From assembly GCA_018659505.1 (NCBI GenBank), contig JABJMI010000617.1, positions 1-5,544 of the forward strand: 5,544 nt of DNA, read 5' to 3'. Below the pieces are notes generated by a model. The model searched no databases. It had not been told where the DNA came from and worked only from the letters and a program-made list of their open reading frames with translations. A program made the position numbers and the translations under genes. Positions 1 through 5,544 of the stretch are shown here, piece after piece; position 1 is the stretch's first letter, and each line of letters opens with the position of its first letter. The stretch is from Planctomicrobium sp. Lineage in GTDB: Bacteria > Planctomycetota > Planctomycetia > Planctomycetales > Planctomycetaceae.

Positions 1-434
1 AATTGGTCTTCCGAAAGAACAGACTTCATTTTTTCTTCTGCTTGAGTTCGTGTTTCTTCCATTTTTGTACGGATCTCTTCACGAATTTTAGTACGCTCCT
101 CTTCAGACTCAGCAGACTGCATACGGCTGAAGATGTCACCAAACTGATCGCGATTTCCCATCGACTGACCGATTTCGTTGAGCTTCTCGAGTTGCTCTTC
201 AGTTAGATTGATTTCGGAACGAGTCCCTTCGTTTTGGACTTCGCCCAGTAATCCGCCACCACCGCCACGGCGTCCACCACCAGGACCACCTGGTCCGCCG
301 CCACCTCGACTGAAGCGACCTCCCCGGTCACCGCCGCGATCACGTCTTCCACCATCTTCTTCTTGAGACCAGCCGATAGAACAGAGCGAGCTCGCGAGTG
401 AAACGACTGTCAGGATATTCAGGAAGCTGCGCAT
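1..434 (-). CDS. Exported Gly/Arg-rich LTxxQ-type protein, C-terminus beyond window
   Basis: The minus-strand frame is open from an ATG at 434 to the left edge, giving 144 residues without a stop. Residues 1-23 form a signal peptide: MRS, a hydrophobic run (FLNILTVVSLASSL), then a likely cleavage near GWS-Q. Residues 28-61 are a low-complexity Gly/Arg stretch with RGG-like units. From about residue 74 the protein becomes a charged helical region with LTEEQ at 77-81 and LSEDQ at 140-144. That spacing and motif resemble the LTxxQ repeats of Spy/CpxP-like periplasmic proteins, and similar Gly-rich exported proteins are common in planctomycetes. The function is unknown; an envelope role is inference. 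An in-frame ATG at 470 would add 12 residues (MSNIQFFRAGRV). I prefer 434 because it gives a compact signal peptide and has a weak GAGCAGG sequence upstream. The gene is divergent from the EF-hand gene. Confidence 0.8.
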   Translation of the reverse strand, partial: MRSFLNILTVVSLASSLCSIGWSQEEDGGRRDRGGDRGGRFSRGGGGPGGPGGGRRGGGGGLLGEVQNEGTRSEINLTEEQLEKLNEIGQSMGNRDQFGDIFSRMQSAESEEERTKIREEIRTKMEETRTQAEEKMKSVLSEDQ

Positions 435-507
435 AACACGACCTGCTCGGAAGAATTGGATATTACTCATAAAACAAACACAATCACGCAGTTCATTAAC
501 CTGTAAA

Positions 508-535
508 CAAGACGCAATCAGCTGAAAACGTCTTG
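508..535. promoter_or_regulatory. 28-bp dyad, candidate operator
   Basis: Outer arms CAAGACG (508-514) and CGTCTTG (529-535) are perfect inverted repeats. They flank an 8-bp palindrome TCAGCTGA (518-525) with exactly the same centre, so 22 of 28 positions are symmetric. It lies about 75 bp upstream of the minus-strand start at 434 and about 185 bp upstream of the plus-strand ATG at 720. The shape suits binding of a dimeric regulator. It could instead form an RNA hairpin in the minus-strand leader. No regulator is identified and the role is inference. Confidence 0.35.
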
Positions 536-636
536 ATTTTACACGGTAGTTTAGGAAGAATGGGAATGAGAGACTGAATTCTATCAAAATTAACGAAATC
601 AGCCTTTTTCAACGAGTTCTACAACTTCACCGACCC

Positions 637-709
637 GAATCCCTCCTTAAGGTGTTTCATTGAATAGCCCCCCGCTTTTCAATCTTTGAATCCCTCCTAC
701 ACTGTTTCA
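637..709. repeat. Direct repeat upstream of the EF-hand gene
   Basis: Two copies of GAATCCCTCCT, a 5-6 nt variable spacer, then GTTTCA occur at 637-659 and 688-709, with starts 51 bp apart. The second copy ends 10 bp before the ATG at 720. Conserved ends with a divergent middle suggest paired binding sites or a duplicated promoter segment. No convincing sigma-70 promoter is visible around them, so the role is unknown. Confidence 0.45.
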
Positions 710-719
710 ACCCCATAAA

Positions 720-1691
720 ATGAATTTCGGACCGCACAGCATGTCGAAAACCGAGAATTTGCAGAAGTTAGGAATGTTCTTATTGTTATGGCTCGTCGTC
801 ATATCAGGCAAAGAAGCCTGTGCACAAGGACGCGGTCCATCTCCCGAGCAGATCTTCGACTATATGGACAAGAACAAGAACGGTCGTATGGATCCTGACG
901 AGATAGAGAATTCTCGCGGACCATTCAAAGAGATGCTGCAAAAGGCAGGTGTTGACTACCGCAAAGGCATCGATAAAAAAAGTTTCGGAAAGGCGTTTGA
1001 GAAAATTCGCCAGCAGCGAGAAGCGGAAGGCTCGGATCGAAGCAGAGAGGATGAAGATCGAAAACGTCGAGAAGAGTACGAAAAGCGTAAACGCGAATAC
1101 TACGAGAAGCAGAAACGCGAAGCAGAGACTCGCAGTAAGAAAGAAGGCTCGAAAACTCCATCTAAAAAGTCAGCTCCGGTCATCAAGCCGAAACCGCGTG
1201 TCACTGTCGATATGCCGACAACTTTCACCGAAGGTGATCGTGATACTGATGGACAGATCGGTTTCTACGAATGGAAGAAGTGGAAACGCGACGCGATCTC
1301 TGATTTTCTAAAATATGATCATAACAATGATGGGTTTCTGACTCCTAGGGAATTGGCTGCGGGACCGAATGAAGCTTTGGCAGTAGTGACTCCAACAAAA
1401 CCTGCACCTACCGCAGGTGCAGCGAAGCCTGCTGTCGTCGCCAAAACAGGTACTCCTGCTGCGAAGCCAGCACCAATTCAGACATCAGTTGATTTGAATA
1501 GTGTGGCAGCGAGGCGGGCGGAATCGATGTTCCGTTTATTAGACAAAGATCGTGACGATCTCCTCTCCGGTGATGAATGGAACCGTTCTCGAACAATTAA
1601 ACCGTTGTTCGAAAAAGGTGGAATCGACCTCGCCAAACCAATGTCAAAAAACGATTTCCTGACGAATTATGTTCGGCTGTCGGATTCTTAA
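720..1691 (+). CDS. Exported EF-hand calcium-binding protein
   Basis: The 323-residue product has an N-terminal export signal: basic and polar residues, hydrophobic FLLLWLVVIS (20-29), then likely cleavage at ACA-Q (33-36). Four EF-hand loops are visible. Loop 1 is D50-x-N-x-N-G to E61, loop 2 is D173-x-D-x-D-G to E184, and loop 3 is D200-x-N-x-D-G to E211. Loop 4 is D275-x-D-x-D to E286, with Asp replacing the usual Gly at position 6. Residues 95-145 are an extremely charged Arg/Glu/Lys helix, probably a coiled coil. Residues 220-256 are a Pro/Ala/Thr/Lys-rich linker. Residues 45-96 and 270-320 resemble each other beyond the EF-hand, which suggests internal duplication. Calcium binding follows from the family; the cellular role is unknown. 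A second in-frame ATG at 741 would also leave a good signal peptide. Neither start has a Shine-Dalgarno sequence. Confidence 0.88.
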   Translation: MNFGPHSMSKTENLQKLGMFLLLWLVVISGKEACAQGRGPSPEQIFDYMDKNKNGRMDPDEIENSRGPFKEMLQKAGVDYRKGIDKKSFGKAFEKIRQQREAEGSDRSREDEDRKRREEYEKRKREYYEKQKREAETRSKKEGSKTPSKKSAPVIKPKPRVTVDMPTTFTEGDRDTDGQIGFYEWKKWKRDAISDFLKYDHNNDGFLTPRELAAGPNEALAVVTPTKPAPTAGAAKPAVVAKTGTPAAKPAPIQTSVDLNSVAARRAESMFRLLDKDRDDLLSGDEWNRSRTIKPLFEKGGIDLAKPMSKNDFLTNYVRLSDS

Positions 1692-1739
1692 AACCGGATG
1701 TTCTCTTCTGAGGTACTCATTTAAGTAGGGACTCTGTAG

Positions 1740-1952
1740 TCATTCCGCACAAACCAACGGTCCATAAGAAAAACCGTGGTCTAATGCCCATCGACTGATC
1801 GAAAAGTGTTTCCCGAGGCGATGCCTCAGACCATTGGAGTATTCATCAAAGATTGCTAAATTTTCGACGTCCCATACCTGTTTTCTTGATGTCCGCTCGC
1901 ACAATGGGCAGCACACGATATGTGTGCAGCTAAACGATTTTTTTTCTACCAC
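1740..1952 (-). CDS. Possible small Cys-containing hypothetical protein
   Basis: This is a 70-codon minus-strand frame with a GTG start, lying in the 318-bp gap between the EF-hand gene and gspF. I do not recognise the product. Its composition looks protein-like rather than random: a Cys/His cluster near the N-terminus (C9, H11, C14, C15, C18, including CCPLC), mixed polar and aromatic sequence, and a final Cys at 68. CPLC with nearby Cys/His hints at a zinc-knuckle half-site, but a full set of ligands is not evident. GAGGG lies only 4 nt upstream of the GTG, closer than usual. The start would be divergent from gspF, 57 bp away. It may be a real small gene, a decayed fragment, or chance. On the plus strand the rest of 1692-2009 shows no gene and no clear terminator. 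Confidence 0.35.
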   Translation of the reverse strand: MVEKKSFSCTHIVCCPLCERTSRKQVWDVENLAIFDEYSNGLRHRLGKHFSISRWALDHGFSYGPLVCAE

Positions 1953-2009
1953 TTGACCCTCAATCCATTTACACTAGTCGCTCAACCCTAGTCTCTAGCC
2001 CATCTTCCA

Positions 2010-3218
<1,209 letters not shown>

Positions 3219-3290
3219 GTAGGTAGCACCTGGCAGCTATGCTAAAGATAGTTTGGATGTCAATGAAGAAAAGCAGCAACAGGTAGATTT

Positions 3291-3363
3291 CGTTTAGCGT
3301 CTAGCGTTGATCGTTTAGAAGAGAATGGTCTGAATCTCAACGCTAAACGCTCAACCCTAAACG
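3291..3363. repeat. Tandem and inverted repeat between gspF and gspG
   Basis: Two near-identical 14-bp units lie in tandem: CTCAACGCTAAACG (3336-3349) and CTCAACCCTAAACG (3350-3363), with one mismatch. The opposite orientation appears at 3291-3318 as CGTTTAG, CGTCTAGCGTTGAT and CGTTTAG. TAGCGTTGA (3302-3310) can pair perfectly with TCAACGCTA (3337-3345), and imperfect pairing extends outwards to about 3292/3355. It starts 72 bp after gspF and ends just before the gspG promoter. It may act as a terminator or processing hairpin, but there is no T-run, so I treat it mainly as an interspersed repeat. Apart from this element, the 236-bp gap holds the gspG promoter and ribosome-binding site. Confidence 0.7.
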
Positions 3364-3373
3364 AATTAACTAA

Positions 3374-3401
3374 CTGACTCAGCAAGCCAAAGCGTTATAA
3401 T
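3374..3401 (+). promoter_or_regulatory. Probable sigma-70 type promoter of gspG
   Basis: A perfect TATAAT -10 box lies at 3396-3401, with CTGACT (3374-3379, matching the TGAC core of TTGACA) 16 bp upstream. Transcription would begin near 3408, leaving a leader of about 47 nt before the gspG ATG. It sits directly downstream of the inverted repeat that separates gspF from gspG, which supports a separate transcript for the major pseudopilin. Confidence 0.5.
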
Positions 3402-3441
3402 TACAATTGAATCAACCAAAATCTAAAATAGATCCATATAC

Positions 3442-3446
3442 AGGAG
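3442..3446 (+). promoter_or_regulatory. Shine-Dalgarno site deciding the gspG start
   Basis: AGGAG lies 8 nt before the ATG at 3455. It is the clearest ribosome-binding site in the window and it excludes the upstream in-frame TTG at 3407 as the start. Confidence 0.8.
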
Positions 3447-3454
3447 AATTATTC

Positions 3455-3889
3455 ATGCGTCGTCAAGAAAACAAACGCCAAATGCGAGGCGGTTTTACAC
3501 TTTTGGAAGTCCTGATTGTGCTCGCCATTATCGGTGTCATCGCTGCGATGGCAGTCCCTCGTCTGTTAGGGCAACAACAATCCGCGAACATCAAAGTTTC
3601 CAAGACAGCGATTACAAACCTTGAGCAAGCAGCCAAGTTATATGCTGTAGACAATAGTGGTGAACCGCCTACATCGATTGATGAATTACTAAACAAACGT
3701 GAAGATGGAACCGCGGCTTTACTAGATAAATTACCAACTGACGCTTGGAACAACGAACTCCATTACGAATATTCGAGAAGTAAAGACTCCGATTTTGACG
3801 GACCGAAAATTTGGTCGAACGGACCAAATACGAAAGATGAGAAAGGTTCAGGCGACGACATCAACAACTGGGACGACAAACTAAATTAA
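3455..3889 (+). CDS. gspG: Type II secretion major pseudopilin GspG
   Basis: The 144-residue product has a short basic leader (MRRQENKRQMRGG) ending at a prepilin peptidase site, G13-F14. The mature N-terminus is FTLLEVLIVLAIIGVIAAMAVP, with Glu at mature +5 (E18) and Pro at mature +22 (P35). This hydrophobic helix (14-38) is the membrane anchor and filament core. The C-terminal domain carries GspG hallmarks: LYAVDNSGEPP (62-72), LPTDAW (93-98) in place of the usual LPxDPWG, SNGPNTK (121-127), and GSGDDINNW (131-139), the loop that binds calcium in GspG structures. The family role is polymerisation into the periplasmic pseudopilus that drives substrate through the secretin. The ATG at 3455 is chosen over the TTG at 3407 because AGGAG lies 8 nt upstream and the leader has normal length. 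A probable own promoter lies at 3374-3401. Confidence 0.95.
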   Translation: MRRQENKRQMRGGFTLLEVLIVLAIIGVIAAMAVPRLLGQQQSANIKVSKTAITNLEQAAKLYAVDNSGEPPTSIDELLNKREDGTAALLDKLPTDAWNNELHYEYSRSKDSDFDGPKIWSNGPNTKDEKGSGDDINNWDDKLN

Positions 3890-3919
3890 AGCATCGCTTT
3901 CGAGAATGAATTCATTTAG

Positions 3920-3941
3920 CCCCCGGTGGTTCTCTGGGGGG
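3920..3941 (+). terminator. GC-rich stem-loop after gspG, possible attenuator
   Basis: CCCCC (3920-3924) can pair with the GGGGG of 3936-3941 around an 11-nt loop, and a G-U and a G-C pair can extend the stem inwards. It lies 30 nt after the gspG stop. No T-run follows (GAAACAAG), so it is not a standard intrinsic terminator. It could partly reduce read-through or protect the 3' end of a gspG transcript. That role is inferred from position. Confidence 0.3.
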
Positions 3942-3960
3942 AAACAAGCATTGATAACTC

Positions 3961-4028
3961 GTTTAACGGCAAGCCGGAGGCGTCGAATTTTATCGGTAAA
4001 AACAGTCGCCTGCGGCTAGCCGTTAAAC
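3961..4028. repeat. 22-bp imperfect inverted repeat between gspG and gspH
   Basis: Arms 3961-3982 (beginning GTTTAACGGC and ending GGAGGCG) and 4007-4028 (beginning CGCCTGCGG and ending GCCGTTAAAC) are complementary at 20 of 22 positions, with a 24-nt A/T-rich loop. The arms are more GC-rich than their surroundings. This is typical of REP-like palindromes; I recall similar AGCCG(G/C)AGGCG elements from planctomycete spacers but cannot confirm it here. It forms a strong hairpin in either strand's RNA and could limit read-through from gspG into gspH. The remaining 4029-4113 sequence shows no convincing promoter or ribosome-binding site. Confidence 0.75.
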
Positions 4029-4113
4029 TAAAAAATTGTGAGACAGCGTTTACATTAAATTTCGATCAATAGATGAATCGTTCAATGGATTGAATTGCAT
4101 GTAGTAGCGAACC

Positions 4114-4776
4114 ATGAATGTTAGCCAGATCAATTTGAACGGTGACTCAAAACGCAGGCTTCGGTCTGCGTTTACTGTTCTCGAATTGATACTTGTGCTG
4201 ACCATTATTGTGGCAATGGCGGGACTCAGTTGGCCACGGATGTCGGGTTTTCTAAAACGCGAAAGCGTGATGTCCGATGTCGAAACAGTTCGACAAGTTC
4301 TGGATCGCGCACGGGTGGAAGCAATTGAAGACGGAATGATTTATCAGTTCCGTTATGAACCTAACGGTAAGAAATTCGTTTTATTGCCATACGAGATCAT
4401 CAACGCTTCCAATCAAGAGAGCGATTCTTCTTCGACCGATCAAACAAGTTCAACAGTGTCCAAACAGGCAATTGTTTACGAGCTCTCAGGGAAATGTTCC
4501 TTCTACAATCCGACATCATTAACTGGTGATCCAATTGAGATTGAACGTCTGCCCGAGCCGTGGCTCGAAATGATTCAAAACGGAACGCAGCACCGGGACA
4601 CAAGTTGGGCGGCACCGATTTTGTATTCGCCAGACGGCACAGCGACCGATGATGTCGTCGTCATCGCAGATGAAGACAAGCGGTACATTTCTTTAACAGT
4701 TCGAGGACTGACCGGTGCAGTGACCACTTCCCGTCTCGCCCAATTACCGGAGTTGTTTGGTGCATCGGCAGATTAA
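4114..4776 (+). CDS. gspH: Type II secretion minor pseudopilin GspH-like
   Basis: The 220-residue protein has a basic leader (SKRRLRSA) and a prepilin-type helix at 20-42 starting FTVLELILVLTIIV, with Glu at mature +5 (E24). Position -1 is Ala19 instead of the near-invariant Gly, so cleavage would be SA-FT. MSDVETVRQVLDRARVEAIEDG (53-74) matches the GspH/FimT-type segment after the helix. The C-terminal half has PILYSPDGTATDD (168-180) and RGLTGAVTTSRL (197-208), the IxFxPDG and LTGxV patterns usual in GspH. A Ser/Gln/Thr-rich stretch at 99-118 looks like a loop insertion. In the family GspH is a minor pseudopilin that joins the GspI-J-K tip complex. The ATG at 4114 has no clear Shine-Dalgarno sequence. 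The gene sits between gspG and gspI, in canonical order, and probably overlaps gspI slightly. Confidence 0.87.
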   Translation: MNVSQINLNGDSKRRLRSAFTVLELILVLTIIVAMAGLSWPRMSGFLKRESVMSDVETVRQVLDRARVEAIEDGMIYQFRYEPNGKKFVLLPYEIINASNQESDSSSTDQTSSTVSKQAIVYELSGKCSFYNPTSLTGDPIEIERLPEPWLEMIQNGTQHRDTSWAAPILYSPDGTATDDVVVIADEDKRYISLTVRGLTGAVTTSRLAQLPELFGASAD

Positions 4777-5272
4777 AAATTTGAGAGTTGAGAGTTTAGG
4801 GTTGAAAGCCGTAGGGTCCGCTGTGCGGACCAATAGATGCTCGATCGGTCCGCACAGCGGACCCTACACTTCTCGATCTGGAATTACACTCTTCGAAGTC
4901 GTCCTGGCACTGGCAATCTTCTTAGGTGCAACTGCTGTCATCGGACAGGTTCTCCAAAATGGAAGCCGAGCTGCGACCAAAGCACAGCTGACTGCCGACG
5001 CAGCGATTCGCTGCGAAAAGAGGATGAACGAGTTACTTTCGGGAGTTCTTCCACTCACATCCGTCCAGAATGCTCCTTTCGAAGACGATGCCAGTTGGCA
5101 GTGGTCTGTGACCGTTCTCGATACAAGTGTGATCTCGCTTTTGGAAGCAGAAGTCGTGGTGCAACATGTGAATAGCCGCGGAACATCAGATTTGACATAT
5201 CGGGCGAATCGCTATATCAAAGACCCTCAAATTTACGAGGATGCAGCCATTATTCCAGAAGAGGAACTATAA
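4760..5272 (+). CDS. gspI: Type II secretion minor pseudopilin GspI
   Basis: The mature part is a clear GspI. A prepilin site G41-I42 is followed by ITLFEVVLALAIFLGATAVIG, with Glu at mature +5 (E46). Then come AAIRCEKRMNELLSG (81-95) and a W-x-W strand (113-115), both usual in GspI. Mature length is about 129 residues, normal for the family. In the tip complex GspI binds GspJ and GspK. The start is uncertain because no ATG exists in frame. I chose GTG 4760 since GGAG (4749-4752) lies 7 nt upstream; this overlaps gspH by 17 nt and suggests translational coupling. Alternatives are TTG 4757, 4781 or 4802 and GTG 4823. The leader is unusually long (41 residues) and is encoded by repeat DNA, including a perfect 21-bp inverted repeat at 4811-4867. 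Any listed start still needs at least part of that repeat to be translated. Confidence 0.88.
   Translation: MHRQIKNLRVESLGLKAVGSAVRTNRCSIGPHSGPYTSRSGITLFEVVLALAIFLGATAVIGQVLQNGSRAATKAQLTADAAIRCEKRMNELLSGVLPLTSVQNAPFEDDASWQWSVTVLDTSVISLLEAEVVVQHVNSRGTSDLTYRANRYIKDPQIYEDAAIIPEEEL
4781..4806. repeat. TTGAGAG tandem plus TTTAGGGTTGA repeat at the 5' end of gspI
   Basis: TTGAGAG occurs twice in tandem (4781-4794), followed by TTTAGGGTTGA (4795-4805). The latter 11-mer is the exact reverse complement of part of the 14-bp unit at 3350-3363. Its core TAGGGTTGA also occurs, reversed, at 1981-1990 before gspF. It begins 4 bp after the gspH stop and lies inside the gspI frame if the upstream start is used. 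Confidence 0.55.
4811..4867. repeat. Perfect 21-bp inverted repeat within the GspI leader coding region
   Basis: Arms 4811-4831 and 4847-4867 are exact reverse complements (21/21) with a 15-nt loop. Each arm contains GGTCCGC-TGT-GCGGACC or its complement, itself a 7-bp hairpin with a 3-nt loop, so the element is a pair of palindromes in opposite orientation. This is the architecture of REP/BIME-type elements. The arms are much richer in G+C than the surrounding sequence. The frame stays open through the whole element and encodes VGSAVRTNRCSIGPHSGPY. In mRNA the hairpin would sit in the early gspI coding region. Confidence 0.85.
5260..5265 (+). promoter_or_regulatory. Ribosome-binding site of gspJ inside the gspI end
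   Basis: AGAGGA lies 6 nt before the ATG at 5272. It is within the last codons of gspI, and the stop and start overlap as TAATG. This supports translational coupling and fixes the gspJ start. Confidence 0.65.
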
Positions 5273-5544
5273 TGCTGCTTCCATCAAATCGTCAGCGTTC
5301 ACGACCACATCAAGGCTTCTCGCTGATCGAGGTCTTAATTGCCCTGTCGCTTACAGTGCTGTTACTGAGTGCGGTCTACGCTGCCGTCGGGTTGCATCTG
5401 CGTTTTCAAACAGTAGGGCGTGCAGAGGTTAAAAAAAATCAGTTATTACGTGCATTAATACGTAAAATGGACGAAGACTTCGGCAGCATCGTGTTGTTCG
5501 TCGACCAGTCTGAGGAAGAAGATGAATCGAGTAGCGTCGAGAAT
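5272..5544 (+). CDS. gspJ: Type II secretion minor pseudopilin GspJ, C-terminus beyond window
   Basis: The frame is open from ATG 5272 to the right edge, giving 91 residues. The leader MLLPSNRQRSRPHQG is basic and ends at a prepilin peptidase site, G15-F16. The mature start FSLIEVLIALSLTVLLLSAVY has Glu at +5 (E20) and a hydrophobic helix to about residue 38. The following GRAEVKKNQLLRALIRKMDEDF segment (about 49-70) fits the helix after the anchor in GspJ, where QLxRAL and an acidic DxxF pattern are usual. A Glu/Asp/Ser-rich stretch follows at 79-90. Position after gspI and before the expected gspK supports GspJ, which in the family forms the tip complex with GspI and GspK. The start overlaps the gspI stop by one base and has AGAGGA 6 nt upstream. 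An A8 run at 5431-5438 lies in the coding sequence. Confidence 0.88.
   Translation, partial: MLLPSNRQRSRPHQGFSLIEVLIALSLTVLLLSAVYAAVGLHLRFQTVGRAEVKKNQLLRALIRKMDEDFGSIVLFVDQSEEEDESSSVEN

Noticed and set aside
178..366. Plus-strand Pro-rich open frame
   Set aside because: It is the antisense of the Gly/Arg-rich tract of the minus-strand gene; GGN codons read in reverse give CCN proline codons.
637..652. Strong Shine-Dalgarno-like AAGGAGGG on the minus strand
   Set aside because: The only nearby start (GTG) runs into a stop after two codons; the sequence is better explained as part of the direct repeat.
949..1311. Lys/Arg-rich frame overlapping the EF-hand gene
   Set aside because: It is a shifted reading of the charged helix; the EF-hand frame has strong motif support.
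1720..1729. TTTAAGTAGG shared with 3214-3223 after the gspF stop
   Set aside because: A single 10-bp match without symmetry or consistent position is probably chance.
3291..3363. CRISPR-like array from the repeated 14-bp units
   Set aside because: The units are adjacent, short and few, with no spacers and no cas genes nearby.
3407..3454. Upstream TTG start for gspG
   Set aside because: AGGAG is correctly spaced for the ATG at 3455, which gives a normal 13-residue leader; the TTG lies at the predicted transcription start.
4837..5175. Alternative-frame ATG inside the 4811-4867 inverted repeat loop, as a possible gspI start
   Set aside because: The ATG at 4837 is not in the frame that encodes ITLFEVV and would need a frameshift.

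Overview
The window looks chromosomal and most likely comes from a planctomycete. GC content is moderate. Genes are spaced by repeat-rich DNA, most starts lack a clear Shine-Dalgarno sequence, and the small exported proteins (a Gly/Arg-rich LTxxQ-type protein and an EF-hand protein) are of kinds common in that phylum. The assignment rests on style and remembered family features, not on a search.

Layout. Positions 1-434 (minus strand) hold the N-terminal part of an exported Gly/Arg-rich protein that runs off the left edge. A 285-bp divergent spacer follows, with a 28-bp dyad and a direct repeat that are candidate regulatory sites. Positions 720-1691 encode an exported four-EF-hand protein. The next 318-bp gap may hold a small minus-strand ORF (1740-1952) and otherwise shows nothing clear. 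From 2010 to the right edge runs a type II secretion (general secretory pathway) cluster in the order gspF, gspG, gspH, gspI, gspJ, with gspJ cut by the window end.

How the genes work together. GspF is the inner-membrane platform protein. GspG is the major pseudopilin that builds the periplasmic pseudopilus. GspH, GspI and GspJ are minor pseudopilins that with GspK form the tip complex. gspE, gspD and gspK are not visible: gspK could follow gspJ, and gspE is not directly upstream of gspF.

The most unusual aspect is the set of intergenic repeats punctuating the cluster. A TAGGGTTGA/CGTTTAG-type repeat lies before gspF, gspG and gspI. A 22-bp imperfect inverted repeat lies between gspG and gspH. 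A perfect 21-bp inverted repeat lies inside the reading frame of the GspI prepilin leader, so every plausible gspI start requires translation through repeat DNA. gspG appears to have its own TATAAT promoter and the best ribosome-binding site in the window, and a GC-rich hairpin follows it. This fits separate, higher expression of the major pseudopilin. I see no wholly new system here; the repeat-derived prepilin leader is the best lead.
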